DNA of 64,000 bases. Origin: Trichodelitschia bisporula. Lineage: Eukaryota; Ascomycota; Dothideomycetes; Phaeotrichales; Phaeotrichaceae. Shown here one piece after another: positions 1-14,776 of the stretch. The notes beneath the pieces are model-generated. The model was not told the DNA's origin and searched no databases. It saw only the letters and a program-made list of their open reading frames with translations. The stretch spans positions 1,645,148-1,709,147 of the forward strand of contig ML996687.1 of the NCBI GenBank assembly GCA_010356995.1, read 5' to 3'. Numbering within the stretch: the stretch's first letter is position 1; the number at the start of each line of letters is the position of its first letter. The position numbers were made by a program, and so were the translations under genes.

Positions 1-966
1 CCATTTGGCAAGCTGGCGCTGGATTTTTATCCTCGAAGGCTTGGCCACGTTCCTCATTGGTATCATTGCACCGAGTCATCCAAGTCGACCGAAAACTCAT
101 GGACTGCAGGTTGCCTCGCCTTCTTCGCCATGAACGACTATCCCGATAGAGCTAATTTCCTCACCAAGGCTGAAAAAGATGAAGTGCGCCGCCGGCTCCA
201 GGAGGACTCTGGTGGTCTCGGCGACGAGTTCTCTTTCAGGTATGTTGCGGATGCGCTCGCGGACTGGAGGATCTGGGCCAACTGCTTCATTGCATTGGCT
301 ATATTTTGCTCCACATATTCCATTTCGCTCTTCCTGCCAACAATTGTTAAGCATCTCGGCTACACCAATACAATAGCGCAGCTGATGACCGTCCCGCCTT
401 ATGCTGCAGCGTGCATTTGTTGCATCGGATTTGGCTTCACCGCCGACAGGCACGGTCAACGAGGCATATATATCATCATCTGTGCCCTGATAGCGTAAGT
501 GGCCACCGCGGGCTGCGACCCCAGCTAAACGTCTAGGATTGTGGGATTCTGCATGCTGCTCGGCTCCACCGACAGTCGGATCAAGTACGCGGGGACCTTC
601 TTCGCTGCCAGTGGCATCTATCCAAATGTGCCTCAATGCGTGGCGTGGAACGGAAATAACATTGGTGGCAGCACGAAGCGCAGTGCGGGCATGGCCGTCC
701 AGATCGCGATAGGAAATCTGGGAGGCGTCATGTCGGCGTACTTATTTCTCTCGAAAGACGCACCAGACTTCAAACGCGGGCATTGGGTGCTGCTCGGCCT
801 GAATGTGCTGGCGGGCCTGCTGGCCCTGGCCATGACCGTCTACTTTCGATTCGAAAACGCAAGGCGAGACCGCAGGTTCAAGGTTCCCGGTGACTTCACT
901 ACGGAGGAGAAGGCGTTGGAGAAATCCAAAGGTGACCAAGCCACATTCTTCCGGTACACTATATAA
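1..966 (+). CDS. MFS permease, Dal5/allantoate permease type (5' end missing)
   Basis: This is the C-terminal part of a proton-coupled major facilitator of the anion:cation symporter (Dal5) family, a plasma-membrane carrier for organic anions such as allantoate or vitamin-like acids. Visible exons are <1..59, 110..494 and 537..966; the introns at 60..109 and 495..536 restore the frame. The first exon carries the family signature WRWIFILEGLATF. The second joins as FFAMNDYPDRANFLT, the usual entry to the central loop, and then transmembrane helices 7-12 follow. The protein ends with a short cytoplasmic tail (FFRYTI). The N-terminal half lies outside the window. The substrate cannot be read from sequence. 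It converges with the thioesterase gene, with 210 bases between the stops. Confidence 0.9.
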
Positions 967-1176
967 GGGTCCGGAGGTTTCGTGTGCGCTGGTCGTTGCA
1001 GCCGGTATGATTTGATGCAGAAACTTCCCTGAGCAAGGCATCAACCCGCCACCCAGATTAAGTTGGGAGTGGATGAGAGGAAGGGGAAAAAAATGAAGAG
1101 TCGCGCTCATGGTGTCGAGACCTGCGACCACAATCGTCTAATATCCGCCCCCTGACCGAACAAAGAAATAGTATCT

Positions 1177-2115
1177 CTATAACTTGACATCCCCTTCTCT
1201 CCGCCGCTCTGCCATGTTCCGAGCAGCGCTCACCACCAGGGCAACGTGATGGCTGAGGGCAATGAGATCGCCCTTCTCGTCCATGATGACCACTTCAATA
1301 TCCAGACGGCCGTTTTGAATCTGCTTTGACCTGGTCCGCACAGCCAGCCACTCGACGCCTTCCTTCGGGAGCGCCTTCTTCACGTCAAGGTTCAAGACGA
1401 CAGTTGGGTACCAAAAGCTGGCGGCAGCGCTCTTCTGGCTGGCTGCTCCAACTTTGTACGGATCCATGCCGGCAACGTAGCTCTCAACGACCTGAGGAAA
1501 CATGTCGGCGACATAGCCCAGCGATTCATTGGTGAATCGCTCGCCATCGCGGAAGATAATCCATTGATCGTTCATGCTCTTGAGGTACTGGCCTTTCCGC
1601 GGAAAGAAGAACCGGACGCGGCTACTCGCTCGCCGGAAGGGCGCAAACGGCATCTCGCCTTGCTCGGCCCAGTGCTCGTCGGTGCCGGCGTTCAGCTTGG
1701 CGAGGTCGACCGGGTAGCGCTCGGGCTCCAGCTTCCAGCCCGACGGGAAGGTCGGGCCGGTCAGGGTGTCGAGGTTGGCCTGGTTGATGTAGGCGAGAAC
1801 TTCTTCCCGACCGTGCTGCGTGAGGGTGATGTGGATGGTGGAGGTCTGCCGGCCGAGCTTCACGTCTTTGACTTTGAAGATGGCGGGACCTACTTCGGTG
1901 CGGCGCGGGTACTCGAGATGCATGGTCATGGTGTGGGGTTGGTTCTGAGCGCGAAGTGTCGTCGCGAAGTGTGCCGATGCGACGCGCATGAAGCATGAAG
2001 CGACGTACCCGCCATGGGGAACGCTGCCTATACACCAGTCGCTCTCGAAGTCTGTGGTGTAGGTGTGGGAATCGATGGCCTTGACGGTGGTCGCATCGGC
2101 GAAGGAAACAGCCAT
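1177..2115 (-). CDS. Thioesterase-like (double hot-dog) protein
   Basis: A single-exon protein of 312 aa that looks like a fungal acyl-CoA thioesterase-like protein (4HBT_3/TesB-like superfamily), which hydrolyses acyl-CoA to free acid and CoA. The N-terminal hot-dog contains the typical segment WCIGSVPHGGYVASCFMRV (about residues 27-45) and a second strand-rich stretch HTMTMHLEYPRRTEVGP. The C-terminal hot-dog has the RFTNESLGYVADMFPQ segment. The ATG at 2115 is the first in the open frame. The protein ends in VKL, a weak look-alike of the peroxisomal PTS1. It is divergent from the CoA-ligase gene, sharing a 510-base promoter interval, so joint regulation and opposing CoA-ester chemistry are plausible. 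Substrate is unknown; family assignment rests on recall of conserved motifs. Confidence 0.8.
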   Translation of the reverse strand: MAVSFADATTVKAIDSHTYTTDFESDWCIGSVPHGGYVASCFMRVASAHFATTLRAQNQPHTMTMHLEYPRRTEVGPAIFKVKDVKLGRQTSTIHITLTQHGREEVLAYINQANLDTLTGPTFPSGWKLEPERYPVDLAKLNAGTDEHWAEQGEMPFAPFRRASSRVRFFFPRKGQYLKSMNDQWIIFRDGERFTNESLGYVADMFPQVVESYVAGMDPYKVGAASQKSAAASFWYPTVVLNLDVKKALPKEGVEWLAVRTRSKQIQNGRLDIEVVIMDEKGDLIALSHHVALVVSAARNMAERRREGDVKL

Positions 2116-2625
2116 GATGATCTGAAGTGCGGATGTGGAGGAGATAGATTAATATGATCGGCGGAGAGTGAAGTTTATCTGTAAGAGGCACAGCAATGGG
2201 CAATGAGCATGAACCTTTTTCAAGGTTGATATGGCTTTAGTTATTGATCTTTCATGATGTTCGCGTTCCCCAGCGCGATCGCCCAGGGCCTCGGCAAAGT
2301 GAGCACTGTCCGCCGGTTCGGCCCCTGGACCATTGGTTGGCCGAGCGAACATCCTCGGTGACAAGTTGAGGACCGTGGCACTTTGACCCCCCCAACAGGT
2401 TGCGGGTGGGGAGGATTGCTGAATAAATCACATCTTTTGAAGCTCTTCTTTTGACATCTCCTCTCTCTTTTCCTCCGTGCCAATCATTTGTCCCCACCCG
2501 AAAAGAGTAAGTAGACAACTCCCATCTACTCTCTCGCATGCCTTTAGCTTTGCGCTGACCACCCACCAGCCCGGACTCCGCCTTGCTCGGCACTTCTCCA
2601 GCCTTTACCCGCCCTCCGCTTAATC
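2116..2625. promoter_or_regulatory. Divergent promoter interval, thioesterase / CoA ligase
   Basis: 510 bases between two start codons pointing away from each other. No gene is visible. The stretch before the ligase ATG is pyrimidine-rich, as is common for fungal 5' leaders. I could not identify a specific factor site. Confidence 0.5.
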
Positions 2626-4396
2626 ATGCCCGTTAGCTCCACCCTCCCTCCGGTCGAGGTCCCGCAGCAGGACATCTGGGCCTTCCTATTCGAACGTAAG
2701 GATCGGGAGTACCCCGATGACAAAGGTGAGTTCGGACCGAAGCAAGCGCAGATACTTAATTCGGCCGCTAACTCGCATCTCAAGTCATCTACCGCGATGC
2801 CGACACGGGCCGCTCTTACACGTACGCGCAGACCAAGACCGCCGCCCACGAGTTCGGCAAGGGCCTGAAGGCAGTATGGGAGTGGCGGAAGGGCGACGTC
2901 CTCGCGCTCTACTCGCCCAATTGCGTCGACACGCCCGCCATAACATGGGGCACCCTCTGGGCCGGCGGCATCGTGAGCCCGGCGAACCCCGCCTACAGGG
3001 TTGACGAGCTGGCGTTTCAGCTCAAGGACTCCGGTGCCAAAGCCCTCATCACCCAGTTGCCCTTCCTCGAGAATGCGAGGAAGGCGTGCGCAATTGCTGG
3101 CATTCCCGATGATATGATTGCGCTCATTGGCGATGCGCGTGAGCCTAACGGCCGGACGAAGCATTTTGGCAGTGTGCGGAACATTTCTGGAGCTACTCGC
3201 TATCGTCGCACCAAGATCAAGCCCAATGAGGACCTCGCCTTCCTGGTGTATTCGTCGGGTACCACGGGAAAGCCCAAGGGCGTGATGCTCACGCATAGCA
3301 ACATTGTTGCCAATATCCTACAGCTGCACGCCTCTGAGAGCGGCCATCTGGACTGGAAGGGCCAACACAACAACGAGGGCGACAAGATCCTGGCCTTCTT
3401 GCCCTTTTTCCACATCTACGGTGAGACACTACCTATCACCAGAAGGTGCATTGTGCTAACGGCAGGAACAAAGGTCTCACGTGCCTCATCATGCAGTCGC
3501 TCCACCGCGGCTTCCAGCTCGTCGTCATGCCTAAGTTCGAGATCGAGTACTTCTGCCAGATCATCGAGAAGCATAAGATCACATTCGTGTACCTCGTCCC
3601 GCCGGTGCTCCTTCTCCTCACCAAGCACCCCGTCATCGCAAAGTACGACCTCAGCTCGCTCCGCATGGTCAACTGCGGCGCTGCGCCCCTGACCCACGAG
3701 CTGGTACACGCGGTGTACAAGCGCCTACAGCTGCCCGTCAAGCAGGGCTACGGCCTCTCAGAGACAAGCCCGACCACCCATGTGCAGCCGTGGGAGTCGT
3801 GGAAGGACACCATCGGCTCCGTGGGCAAGCTGTTGCCCAACCTTCAGGCCAAGTACATTGGCGCGGACGGCGCTGAGTTGCCAGTCGGGCAGGTGGGCGA
3901 GCTCTGCGTCAAGGGGCCAAATGTGTTCAAGGGCTACTTGAACCAGCCGGAGATGACTAAGCAGGCTTTCACCGAGGATGGCTTCTTCAAGACGGGCGAT
4001 ATCGGATACGAGGACAAGAATAGCTTCTTCTACATCACCGATCGCGTCAAGGAGCTCATCAAGTACAAGGGCTTCCAGGTCGCACCGGCTGAGCTCGAGG
4101 GTCTCCTCCTCGATCATCCCAAGGTCAATGACGCTGCCGTCATCGGCCTACACAGCAATGAGCAGCATACGGAGCTTCCGCGTGCTTATATCGTGCTTGC
4201 GGCTGGAGTGGAGAAGTCTGACAAGACAAAGGCTGAGATCAACGAGTTTGTCAACTCGAAGGTGGCGTCGCACAAGAGGCTACGGGGCGGTATCTTCTTC
4301 ATAGACGAGGTGCCCAAGGGATCTAGCGGGAAGATCCTGAGGAGAGTGCTCAAAGACCAGGCGTTGAAGGAGGAGGAGCTCAAGGCGAAGTTGTGA
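2626..4396 (+). CDS. 4-coumarate-CoA-ligase-like acyl-CoA synthetase, peroxisomal
   Basis: An AMP-forming acyl-CoA synthetase of 552 aa that activates a carboxylic acid with ATP and joins it to CoA. Exons are 2626..2725, 2785..3420 and 3474..4396. Each donor sits in an ordinary GT context, and the joins give DDKVIYRDADTG and FFHIYGLTCL, both typical of 4CL/phenylacetyl-CoA-ligase relatives. The ATP-binding loop SSGTTGKPKGVMLTH lies near residues 188-202, the adenylate motif GYGLSETSP is in exon 3, the hinge is YITDRVKELIKYKGFQV, and the catalytic lysine motif is PKGSSGKILRR. The last three residues are AKL, a canonical PTS1, so import into peroxisomes is expected. The substrate (aryl or fatty acid) is unresolved. 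It is divergent from the thioesterase gene. Confidence 0.92.
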
Positions 4397-5454
4397 AGAG
4401 TCTTCTGGTTTCTTTGGCTGTGTTTTTGGACCCTTGTGCCATGTGCTTTCAGTAGCATATGGCGAACTGAATGTAACAATATGTGCCCAAAATGTGAGAT
4501 ATACACTTGCAACATTCATTGATGTGCGGAAACCGATATGACGGAGTGGGGAACGGGGAGCTCATCCCCGCTCCCGATCTTCCCCTGCTATATATGTCAA
4601 GGATATCCTTGGTCGAGCGCCAGGAGCATGGACGTTTAGATTTGAATGCATCGGACCACCGAGGTCGCTAGATAATTCGGCCTCTCGGCCCTGCGGGCTC
4701 TCCAGCTCCACCAATGCCCTGAAAGCCAGCACTTATGTTGACCCGAACATTCGGGGAGGGTTGCGCGACAACACCAGCATGCGGAAGTAGCTTCATGAAA
4801 CTCGGTCAGATCAATAAGCCCATCCACCCCAAGTCTATCCTACAAGCCCCTGGACCATCCCGCTAACGCAAGGACCCGAGCACCCATTAACGTACACCTC
4901 TATACGGACCCAAGCCCCCTCACCCAGCTAAAGCAAAGACACAAACATTCGAGTTCCATCTGCCATCATCCACGAACTCAACTCTCATTGAGTCGGAATT
5001 ACTAGATGCACTGCTCCACATAGTGCTTCAAAGCATCCTCATCACCGACATCCCATGCTTGTTGAAGCCCACATCATCATCCGTGCATCTCCTTGAACGC
5101 GCCGCCCTACCTGACAAGTAGACAGCATACATATACAGCTCTCCCGTCCACAATCAGCACAACTAAGCTACAGAGACGTCAAACAGCATATGACTCCAAA
5201 ATAGAAATTCCCCAGAAACACAACTGGAACCGGGCTCCTTCCCCTCCAGTGAAGGGCAAACTCCAGATAAGATGCACCGCAAACCCCCTACCCGCCGTGC
5301 CAGTACCCGTTCCCGGTTCCCGCACCCTATTTTGGACCGAAATTGACGAAAACACGATGCAGAAGAAACCACATGACGTGGGATGAAGCGCAGAACGCCG
5401 CCACTCACCAGCCAGGGACCGCTCCCCAAACGCCCGCACCAAAGTACGCCGAGA
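4397..5454. other. Intergenic, convergent gene ends
   Basis: About 1.06 kb between the stop codons of the CoA ligase and SET1. The small open frames here have no family motif, no good start context and no splice partners. It presumably holds the two 3' UTRs; I see nothing else. Confidence 0.5.
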
Positions 5455-8400
5455 CTAGTTGAGAAAGCCTTTGCAGGCGGTGGTACCACAGAGACATGGG
5501 ATGCGATCGTCACTCTCCCACTCGCGCTCGAACTTGTAGTCGTAGGTCAACTCCTCGTCTGGGGCAGGTTAGCAATGCAGGTTTTGTTACATGAGGCACA
5601 ACTCACTCTTAGAGATGTCCCTCAGCGCATAGATGACTATGCGCTTGGTTCCGTCGACCTTGATAATTTTGGCTGTGCAGTTGGGCATGCAGCTGTGGTT
5701 AATGAAGCGTGCAATGCCGCCCTTCTTCGTCGCGTCGATGAGCGTGTCTTCATCAATACGAAAGAGATAGCTGCTGCCGATGCCTTGCCTCTCATATTGC
5801 TTCTCTCGATCATCCGCAACGCGCTGGCGCACCAACTGGCCGACATACTCAATGATCATATCGTTGGCCGTAATGTTCTCCTCGGCGTACAAGCCCCAGT
5901 TGTGAATGGCGGACCGGTCGAATTTGACAAGCTTCTTTCTCTTCTTCAACTGATTGAAGCGAACCGAGTCCGCATCGCCGCCGCGGTGAGTTACCATCTC
6001 ATTGACAAGGCGACGGTTGTTCGCACGATTTGAACGAGATGAAATTCCAGGGGCAATGGCGCCGGAGACCTTCGAGTCTTCTGTTGGCACATCTGCGTTG
6101 CCTTTATCCTGGCGCTGTCGCTCTTCTCGCGCCTTCTGAACCTTGATTCGATGAGGGAGATACTTGGATTTTTCGGATTCCAAGATCTTCTTGACGCCTT
6201 CGGACCGTGCGGCTCCCGTCCCATTGGGAACATAGTAGCCGTCAATCCCGTTTTCCTTCCGGACAATACCGTAGACTCCACCGTTGTTCAAGGCTTTGGC
6301 TTGCTTCTGCTTCCAAACCCAGAGTTCGACGTCACCGATGTTCGCAGGCTCCACGTTAGCAAGCATCGAGACGAGAAGCTGCAAATCCTCATCGTCCTTG
6401 ACGTAAGACTGCCAACCATCGACGTCCATGACGACAGCGTCGTCATCCTCGACCGTGCGACGCAACGTTGTGCTGGGCAACCACTGAGTCGCAGACGGCG
6501 TATCCATATGAGGCTCAATAATTGTCGGTGTAGGTTCGAGTGCAGGAGTTTGGTCCGAGGAGTCTTTGACGTCGATATGCTCCGCTTCATCGGCCAGATC
6601 AGCGGCCTCTCTGGCTGCGGCAGCTTTAAGGGCCGCGCGCTCCTCGAGAAGTTGTTTCTTGGTTTTCCGCTTCGCTTTCGGTTTCTTGGCCTTGGTAGAC
6701 CTGACAGCAGGAACGGCTTCCATGCTCTCGACGATCGATATGTTGTCCGAGTCCGGAACGGTGTCGCCAGCGGCAGGCTCGAGATGGTTTGTATGGTCCT
6801 CCTTTTTACCGCCAAAGAAGAGTTCGTCATCCTCAGCAGCCTTCTGTCGCAATCGAACTTCAGCAGCCGCACGCTTCCTCAATCCCGATGACCGGGGCAA
6901 GGTGGAGAGCACTTGCTCAAGTTCGCGCATAGCCATATCTTCAGGTTCCTTGTCAAGGAGATGACCCAAGGTGCTCCGGGCAACCGCGTCCAAGCCTTCG
7001 TCGTCACTTTCAGCGCCCCATCCGGCTTCCAGACGGCGACGCTTGCTCTTCGGAACCGGTAGTCCATCCTCGTCCAATTCTAGAGTGGCATGGCTCGGTG
7101 CAACGCTTTGCGCACGACTCTCCTGTTCTTCCGACTCCAGAGTGGCGGGCGTATGGCTTTCATCATCCGACTCTTCGTCGTGAAACTCCAGCAGTCTGCG
7201 ATGGAGGGGTACCATCGTGCGTGTCCTGGTTGGAGCTGTACGGCGGCGTCGCTCGTCCGCAAAGGCGTTGACAGGTCGCATGAATTCTTCACGACGACGG
7301 CGGTCGTGTCCGGCGCGGAGATGTTTGCGACCACCATGATTGCCCGTGCGCGCGTTGGGTGTTCCGACATATGGTGAGAGGGCACCAGTAAAACCTCGCG
7401 GTGGCTCCGCTTCTATCGGCGGCTGAATTCCAAGGCGGGTACGTTTCTCTTCGAGTCGCTCAGGCGCCAACAAGCCGTAGATTTCGGGCACAGCCACCTT
7501 GGCCTTGATCTCCTTCAAAACCATCTCCTTCAAGTTCGGTATGAGGAGTTCCAACGCAGCGCGAACTGTATCCAGCTTCTCAGCACGAAGTTGCCTCTCC
7601 TTCTCATAATCCTCTTCATCCTGCATTTTGATCCGGAGGCGCTCCGCTCGCTCCTTCGCCTCGGCAGCCACGCGTTCAGGGCTGGGACTCCGCACGTAGT
7701 TGGGATTGCCGAACTGCTGTAAATCCATGTTCATGGTGTAGGTGAAGAGGGGCTGCATGTTGCAGCCCTGGTGGCACCGTACAGCTTCGTCTTCACCACG
7801 CTTCGACTGCTCAAAGGTGATGAAATATCCGGTGGGGTCGCATCGAACGTCCTTCCAGTGGTAAGCCTTGAGCCGCTTCTTCATGTGCGCAATGGTTGTT
7901 CCAAGAACGGGTACGTAGCAATGGGCGATGAAGATGAAAGGCTGGCGCTTGATAGAGTCGATGACGGGCTCCGACTCAACCAGCGCGTGTGCTGCCGGAC
8001 GTTGGAACGTCGGCGGAGGGGGATGAACAGTCGGCCGCATAGCTACACCTTTGCCAGACGGTCCCTTCGGGGCATTGGGAGGTGGCTCTAGAGGCCCAAC
8101 CACAGGGGTGGGTGGGACGCGCTTCAGAGCCTCTTCTTTGGCCATTTTCTCTCGCTCCTCACGTTTGGCCCGGAGAGCACGGTCTACGTAGCGTCTGCAG
8201 CGCGTGCCTTCGGGGTCACGTTCGATCTTCACAATGGCCTGGTCCATCTTGTGTCCGGAGCCTTCCTTCTCAGCACGAGAAGCAGCCTGGGTCGCGGGGA
8301 TCAAAACTTCTCCGCGCCTCGTAGGCTGCTTGTCTCTGTAGGTGACGGAGCATATCCCCAAAAAAATGCCCGTCACTGGGTCCGTGTGGTTCATAAACTC

Positions 8401-9385
8401 TGCAATCTCGCCGAAGCTTGCGAGCAGCGACCGGACCTTCACGTCCGAAGTGAGCGGATTGAACCCATGGGCGACGATTTTCGTGGCAGGACTGCGACCG
8501 ACCGACACATTCTTATCAAATGGGTAGGGCTTGACCACGTAGGGAGCAATGCGCAACTTTGCCTTGCTTGGTCGACGGTGATACGTACCAGCCGAGTAAC
8601 CCGCAATCGCAAGCCGCGGGTCCGGAGGGACAGAGGTTTCGTTCTACAAGCAGAGCCGTCAGTATTCCATCTTTTCAATTGCATGCTCCTTTTCACGCCA
8701 CCCGGATGCTTGTAGAACGTACCTCTGTCCCGAATTCCTTCCACCGCGGTTTGTATTTACGTTTATCTTTGTGCGACAGGTTCACGTCGGTCTCGGGATC
8801 GTATACGAGCTTCAGTCCCTTGACCTCGCCAGGGCCAGGGCGCGCTTGACGGACGGGGGAGGGAGGAGTTTGAATCGGGGTGATGGTATTGGCCAACGCA
8901 GGCGATATCATGGTTGCGGACCCGAGGGAAGTAGGAAGACCGTCCGTGTCATTCATCGCATCGAAGGTCCGCTTGCCTAGACGAGGGCTTGACTCCTTTC
9001 GCAACGGCGAGGACTCTGTGTTGGTAAGAGGAGTTAGGGCGCTCATGTTGTACGTGCCACCCGACTGAGGCAGCGCAGAGTTGTTTTGATTGCTGAAAAC
9101 CGAAGAAACCGCACTCGACAACGAGCTCGCCGAACCGATGCCGGTCAGCGTATCGCTGGGCGAAGCCTTCTGAGGGTCATCATCTTCGAGTGAGTTGTCC
9201 GCGCCCAGGCTCGCGCGTGGCGTCGTTGTACTGTCGGTGTTGACGTACGTAAGGTCGCGACGGGGAAGAGAGTTGCTTGACGACGAGCCGGATTGTGCAT
9301 TCGATGCAGTCTTGGTGCGCTCCCGCTGCAGCACTGATGGGGCGTTTGGGAAGAATTCCGCAAGCCGGTTTCTCGACCGCGACAT
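5455..9385 (-). CDS. SET1: Histone H3 lysine-4 methyltransferase SET1 (COMPASS catalytic subunit)
   Basis: Nuclear enzyme of 1267 aa that methylates H3K4 using S-adenosylmethionine within COMPASS. Exons in transcript order are 9385..8723, 8643..5607 and 5558..5455. The N-terminus is Ser-rich and disordered with AEFFPNAP near the start. An RRM-like domain ([20 protein letters not shown] onward) lies near residues 275-340, followed by a long charged linker with a glutamate/arginine-rich helix. The N-SET segment ([18 protein letters not shown]) precedes the SET domain at about 1124-1250, with NHSCMPNC and LTYDYKF. The post-SET zinc motif [13 protein letters not shown] closes the protein. The last exon adds only the end of SET and the post-SET region. 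I chose the ATG at 9385 because the open frame upstream of it begins with a non-ATG codon. Confidence 0.95.
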
Positions 9386-10893
9386 AATAGTCTGACGCCG
9401 TAACCTCTCCACGTCAATGACTACTCCTCATCCCGATATTCCACGCGTTGGGGTTCTCTGAGGAGTAAAGGACGCGATGCAAAAGGCCAGTCGAGGCTTG
9501 CTTGTGGGTGGAGATTGTGAGTTTGCAAGGCGGACGCGCGAGAAGTACGCGCACGAAGCGCTTGCGGATGGCGGGCGCGAAGTCAAGCAGTCAGTCTTGG
9601 GGGACGTGACAAGCAGGAACTTTGCAGCGAGGAGCTGTAGTCTGATGGACGGTATAGTGTAGGCAGAGATTGTAAGAAATGACAGGAGTAGTCGTGGCAA
9701 AGACCACAACGAGCAAGGGCGGAGCGGTGCAAGCAGTGGGGGGGGAGTAGTGGGGAGGTTGGAGACCAAGTGTGGTGGTGTTGTACGGTGGAGAGAATGA
9801 GTTGAGGTGCGCCTCTCTACGGGGAGGGGGCGGTTAAGGTGAGGTTGCAACTTCCAAGGTTCCAAGCAAAGGGGCGAAGCGAAAGGAATGCCCTTCTTTA
9901 GGTCTGCCCATTTCCTCCCAGTCGAACCAAACCCAACCCTCTTCAAAAGGACACCCGGCCCTCCCTTTCGTCCCCCTACATAACCCCCCTCTCTTGTCAA
10001 CCTTCGACCCGGCAACTAGCGGCCAGCGAAGAGAGAAAGAAAGAGATGAGAGAGAGAGAGAAACGCATCCATAGCGACATCGCCGCGATGACAACACTGA
10101 CAACACTGACAAGCAACAACACTCGAACGATGCAGCAACTCTGCAAACACACAGCTTCTGGACTCTTGTTTGCCTATATTTGAGCTTGCACCATGATATT
10201 TTCCTTCTCTGCACGTCAGAGCATCAACACGTCGCCGGCACAGACAAACCGGTCAATCTGCCCGACAGACAGTACATCTACCACAGCCTACAGCCATCGT
10301 TATCCACTGTCCAGGATGTACTGCCAGACCTTGTTCTCCACCATACATTCACCGCCACTCTGCGCCGCTCGAGTATTGCGTCGCATTGCACTTTGCGCGA
10401 AGTTCACGTGAGCAGTAGGCTGCTGCAACTCCGTCGCCATCCTTGACCCCTTCGAGCCGTTGTATCATCCTCTCTTGAATATATTCTTGGTCCCGTTGAA
10501 ATACCCGTCCAGCTTCACGACTGCGTTACACGAACGATACACATAGCAGGTCTGCGCAGGTGGCTCTTGGGAGCATGCGTGGTCGAAACCCATGCTCAAC
10601 CACGAATCGCAAGGGTGACGCTCGGAACCCCCGCCCTCGGCCTCCGTATCATTTCGCCAGCAGTATTCCAGCTTCAGATGGCGCCTTTGCCTCTCTGTAT
10701 ACGGCCTAGGAGGGTGTAGAGGGACATTGGTACACAGTGACGCAGCCAGACTGTGGAGTCTCTTATCGCACGGGCACATTAGCAGGATGGACCACACTAT
10801 GGAAGTAGGCGGTAGCACAAGGCGTCAATTTTGACGCTGCGCATGGCTTTTATGTTATGGCGGAACGCCGTCATTGTGATCAAGCTGGTCTCT
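9386..10893. other. Intergenic: SET1 upstream and RIB4 downstream
   Basis: About 1.5 kb with no supported gene. It contains GC-rich leader-like sequence next to SET1 and a purine microsatellite near 10025-10065. A 117-codon minus-strand open frame at 10465-10818 has no recognisable motif and was not called. Confidence 0.45.
10025..10065. repeat. GA-rich microsatellite
   Basis: An imperfect (GA)n/(GAAA)n purine tract, including an uninterrupted GAGAGAGAGAGAG run. It lies about 650 bases upstream of the SET1 start codon. Confidence 0.7.
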
Positions 10894-11709
<816 letters not shown>

Positions 11710-12425
11710 GGTTGCGATTGACAATTGAGGTGGTGGTGTGTGGGTGCGGGGTTGAGCGGGGTTTGAGTATGGAGGGGTTGAAGCTGCAAAGCTTAGTTCT
11801 AAAAGTTGAGGTAAAGATTGTCTGTTTGACAGTTGACGTCAGTCAATGTATTCTAAAAATGATCTGCTCTGCCGGTTTAGGATTATCACCTGCGTTGTTC
11901 CTGCGCAAAAGGGAAAAGCAAGGAGAAAAAGATATGTAGGGTGATAGGCGGATGGAGCTCGAGAAGTCAATGTGAGGTGAGGTAAGATGACGCTTTTCAG
12001 CTTTCGGGGCACCGCAAAGCAGACGTTTTCCGCGGGGCTGAAACGGATCGCCTGCAGCAACCGCCTTGCATTCACCATCCGATGTTCGGCATGAACTTCT
12101 CCACCATGTAAACGAGGCAGTTCATTTCTTGAGCCCTAAAACTACCATGTACGGTACGCCCTAACAGCTTACGTTCCGCGTTTGAACTTCACGTGTCACC
12201 AGATGGTCAAACAAGACTATCTCAAAAGCAGTCAGTCGGCTTCACTTGGTCTACTGTAGTAAGCTACGACATCACAAAAGACGTAAAGCCCCGTTCCACA
12301 TCATCGCCATCAAAGTGTCGCCTAAAATCCAACCATCATCAAATAACCCTCAAGTCGGAAAACAACCGATATCTCGCAAACCCAGTTTAGACGCCAGTAC
12401 ATGTCTTTCGCTTCGTATTTTTGGC
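11710..12425. other. Intergenic: RIB4 promoter and GFA1 3' region
   Basis: About 0.7 kb. Apart from the CRE-like palindrome I see no gene. The right half is moderately AT-rich and probably contains the GFA1 3' UTR. Confidence 0.5.
11834..11841. promoter_or_regulatory. CRE/ATF-type palindrome TGACGTCA
   Basis: A perfect 8-base bZIP (CRE/ATF) site about 125 bases upstream of the RIB4 start codon. The match is exact, but one 8-mer can occur by chance, so function is inferred from position only. Confidence 0.4.

Positions 12426-14776
<2,351 letters not shown>

Noticed and set aside
5383-6033. 216-codon plus-strand open frame
   Set aside because: It lies antisense to the SET domain exons; SET1 sequence identity in the other strand explains the open frame.
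8693-9412. SET1 start at 9412
   Set aside because: That codon is GTG; the ATG at 9385 gives the usual SET1 N-terminus.
10465-10818. 117-codon minus-strand open frame between SET1 and RIB4
   Set aside because: No domain, no splice partner, mixed composition; not better than chance.
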